The notes under the pieces were generated by a model, which had not been told where the DNA came from, did not search any database, and was given only the letters and a program-made list of their open reading frames with translations. 64,000 bases of DNA. Origin: Armigeres subalbatus (Eukaryota; Arthropoda; Insecta; Diptera; Culicidae). The position numbers and the translations under genes are program-made. Below are positions 62,459 to 64,000 of this stretch, piece after piece (position 1 is the first letter of the stretch; the number at the start of each line of letters is the position of its first letter). The stretch lies in NCBI RefSeq assembly GCF_024139115.2, contig NC_085141.1, forward strand, positions 370,721,925 to 370,785,924, written 5' to 3'.

Positions 62459-62745
62459 CTAAATGAGCCTTAATTTTTTTTCTAACTCATTTAAAACATG
62501 TTTTAAAAATGACTCAATTGCATGTAAAATAATGATGAACGTCTTGTTGATTGTTTTGTCTTAATGGATTGAAAGACAATCTTGCGGGGGAGGCGGAAGA
62601 ATCGCAATTTGTTAAATTTGAGTGAATATGAAGGGGTTTTGCATTTTTTTTCCATTGCAGTTCAATAATGAATAACTAACATTAAACTGTAATGGGAATA
62701 TTCGTTCATAAAAGTCCTACAAAAGATTATATCAGTTATGCAACC

Positions 62746-64000
62746 CTATACAAGACAGCTGTTAGTATGCAGTCTGTTACAACCAGGGGGAGAAGGCGGA
62801 GCACTGAATCCCTACCCCGACATGTGCGACATCTGGATTTGGTTCTAAAATGTAAACAACAGTGCTAATTCTCTACCACCTTTTTGTTATAGCGAGGCAA
62901 TTTTTATGCACACTTTTGTTTTCGATATTTCGATATTTTATCAAAATTTAACACTCAATCATGCAGCAATGTAACGATGTGGTATGCTTGAGATACCTAC
63001 TTGATTATAGCGACTCGAAAAAGAATTTATTTGCAGTAACTAACCGAATAAAAAAAGGTTTGCATTAACGATTGCGCCCTAACACTGGTTCTAAGCTTCG
63101 ATGCAGAGTATACGAGCTTTGTTCGCCAGTGACAGGCGTATGGGGCCCTTGGTTACAACGCAACGCAATTCACCATGCGTCTCCATCTATTCGTCTGTTC
63201 ATTTGATAACGAACATTCTTGATATCCCTACTTCCGTTGCTCTTTAGAAGACCCAAGTTTCCCATGAAAAATACTCAGAAAGGAAATTGTTTTTTAAACT
63301 TGATGTTTTTTTTTTCAATTTTTATAAGGCGACTTCGAATTAAAACCAGCTCGCCACCTAATTTGAAGTTTACAATCTTCATCTCACTAATTAACCCATT
63401 GAGATTGTCACCCATTTTACCTCATTCACCTAAACTCTTCTCATTCCGATAATCTTCCCCTGCAGATGTTGACTTATTAACGGCCTAATGAATTACTATC
63501 GTGTACACTATCCATAATGTTTCACCTAATAAACTACATTCACCCCACCCGTTTTTCTAGCAAGACACGTTTTAAATTCCAATTATTTCTCCCTAGGCTT
63601 GGAAAAATGGGAAAAACCACTCCGGATAGATTAACACTTGTCGAGGGGTCCTTGGCAAATGCGCATTCGTCCCAAGAAGTTCCCATTTTTTGTGTTCGTA
63701 CTTTTCCACAATCTTCCGGATCAAGACTAATCTCCGCATCGCGCACTGTTTCGAGTTATGAAAATTTATCGTCCGTAGCTCATTAAAAAGAAGATCTTTT
63801 TTTTTCTCTCGCTGATGCTTCCCATTCTTATTTTTTGTACCTTTTTTTCAATTTCACTAATTCAAAGTGCACTGTGAACAAAAGTGCGACGAAATTGTCT
63901 CTCGGTTTCGTTGTTTGGCTCATTAAAAAGATTAAACCGCATCCCGGAGTACGAAGCGAGCGGAAAGATCGCGATACTTCCCGCGCTGTCCCATCTTTTT
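62746..64000. other. No gene recognised
   Basis: 63540-63790 is GC-richer and open in both directions for about 70-90 codons without a known motif. CTCATTAAAAAGA occurs at 63779 and 63919. Could be the edge of a host gene beyond the window. Confidence 0.25.

Larger units (their letters stand above)
60893..62745. mobile_element. MITE family C, copy 2, opened by nested insertions
   Basis: CCAAAATGCACCCCTTAAGG (60912-60931) matches the right end of the element at 15198-15643. 62460-62745 (for example GAATATTCGTTCATAAAAGT) matches the rest in the same orientation. About 1.5 kb of other sequence lies between, so later insertions split this copy. Its far end is lost. Confidence 0.6.

Overview
The window looks like nuclear DNA of a culicine mosquito, most likely Aedes. 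It is AT-rich and has one host gene split by a 10.2 kb intron. The rest is nested transposable elements of types common in Aedes: an I-clade LINE of MosquI type, RTE-like and jockey-like LINEs, a BEL/Pao element with a PHD finger, tRNA-derived SINEs, Helitrons and many MITEs. The species call is inference from memory of these families.

Layout. 1-720: Tc1/mariner remnant. 890-3530: quiet, repeat-poor tract. 3.8-7.7 kb: LINE scrap, a hAT-like end and two arrays of a 23-bp satellite flanking a promoter-rich segment with histone-like signals. 7.7-10.3 kb: minus-strand BEL/Pao gag (PHD finger, DUF1759-like domain, zinc knuckles), cut off at the protease and split by a MITE. 10.4-20.1 kb: SINEs and short inverted-repeat elements, several with clear target-site duplications (TSDs). 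20.4-29.65 kb: one nearly full-length but decayed I-clade LINE, interrupted by a Transib-like long-inverted-repeat element in ORF1 and a 1.6 kb inverted-repeat element in ORF2. 30-31.5 kb: jockey-like LINE 3' end carrying a retroposon with a 23-bp TSD and a Helitron in its tail.

31.9-43.9 kb (minus): the one convincing host gene, a four-exon leucine-rich-repeat, single-pass membrane protein of 509 residues. Its first intron holds a hairpin, a foldback, an OTU-like scrap, LINE fragments, a second Transib-like element and a BEL/Pao pol fragment.

44-64 kb: upstream flank of that gene with a GATA cluster, a minus-strand RTE-like LINE with three MITEs in it, a 2.3 kb retroposon with a 25-bp TSD and a CATGCT-repeat tail, twin MITEs, a 2.6 kb hAT-like foldback with arms near 1 kb, and a nest of insertions near 61-62.7 kb.

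The strongest signals are structural: three large foldback elements (21.3, 37.2 and 55.4 kb) with exact or near-exact TSDs. Two of them have RSS-heptamer-like ends and 5-bp TSDs, which point to the Transib superfamily. The transposable-element reading frames are broken and are not expected to give working proteins. The LRR gene is intact in this reading.
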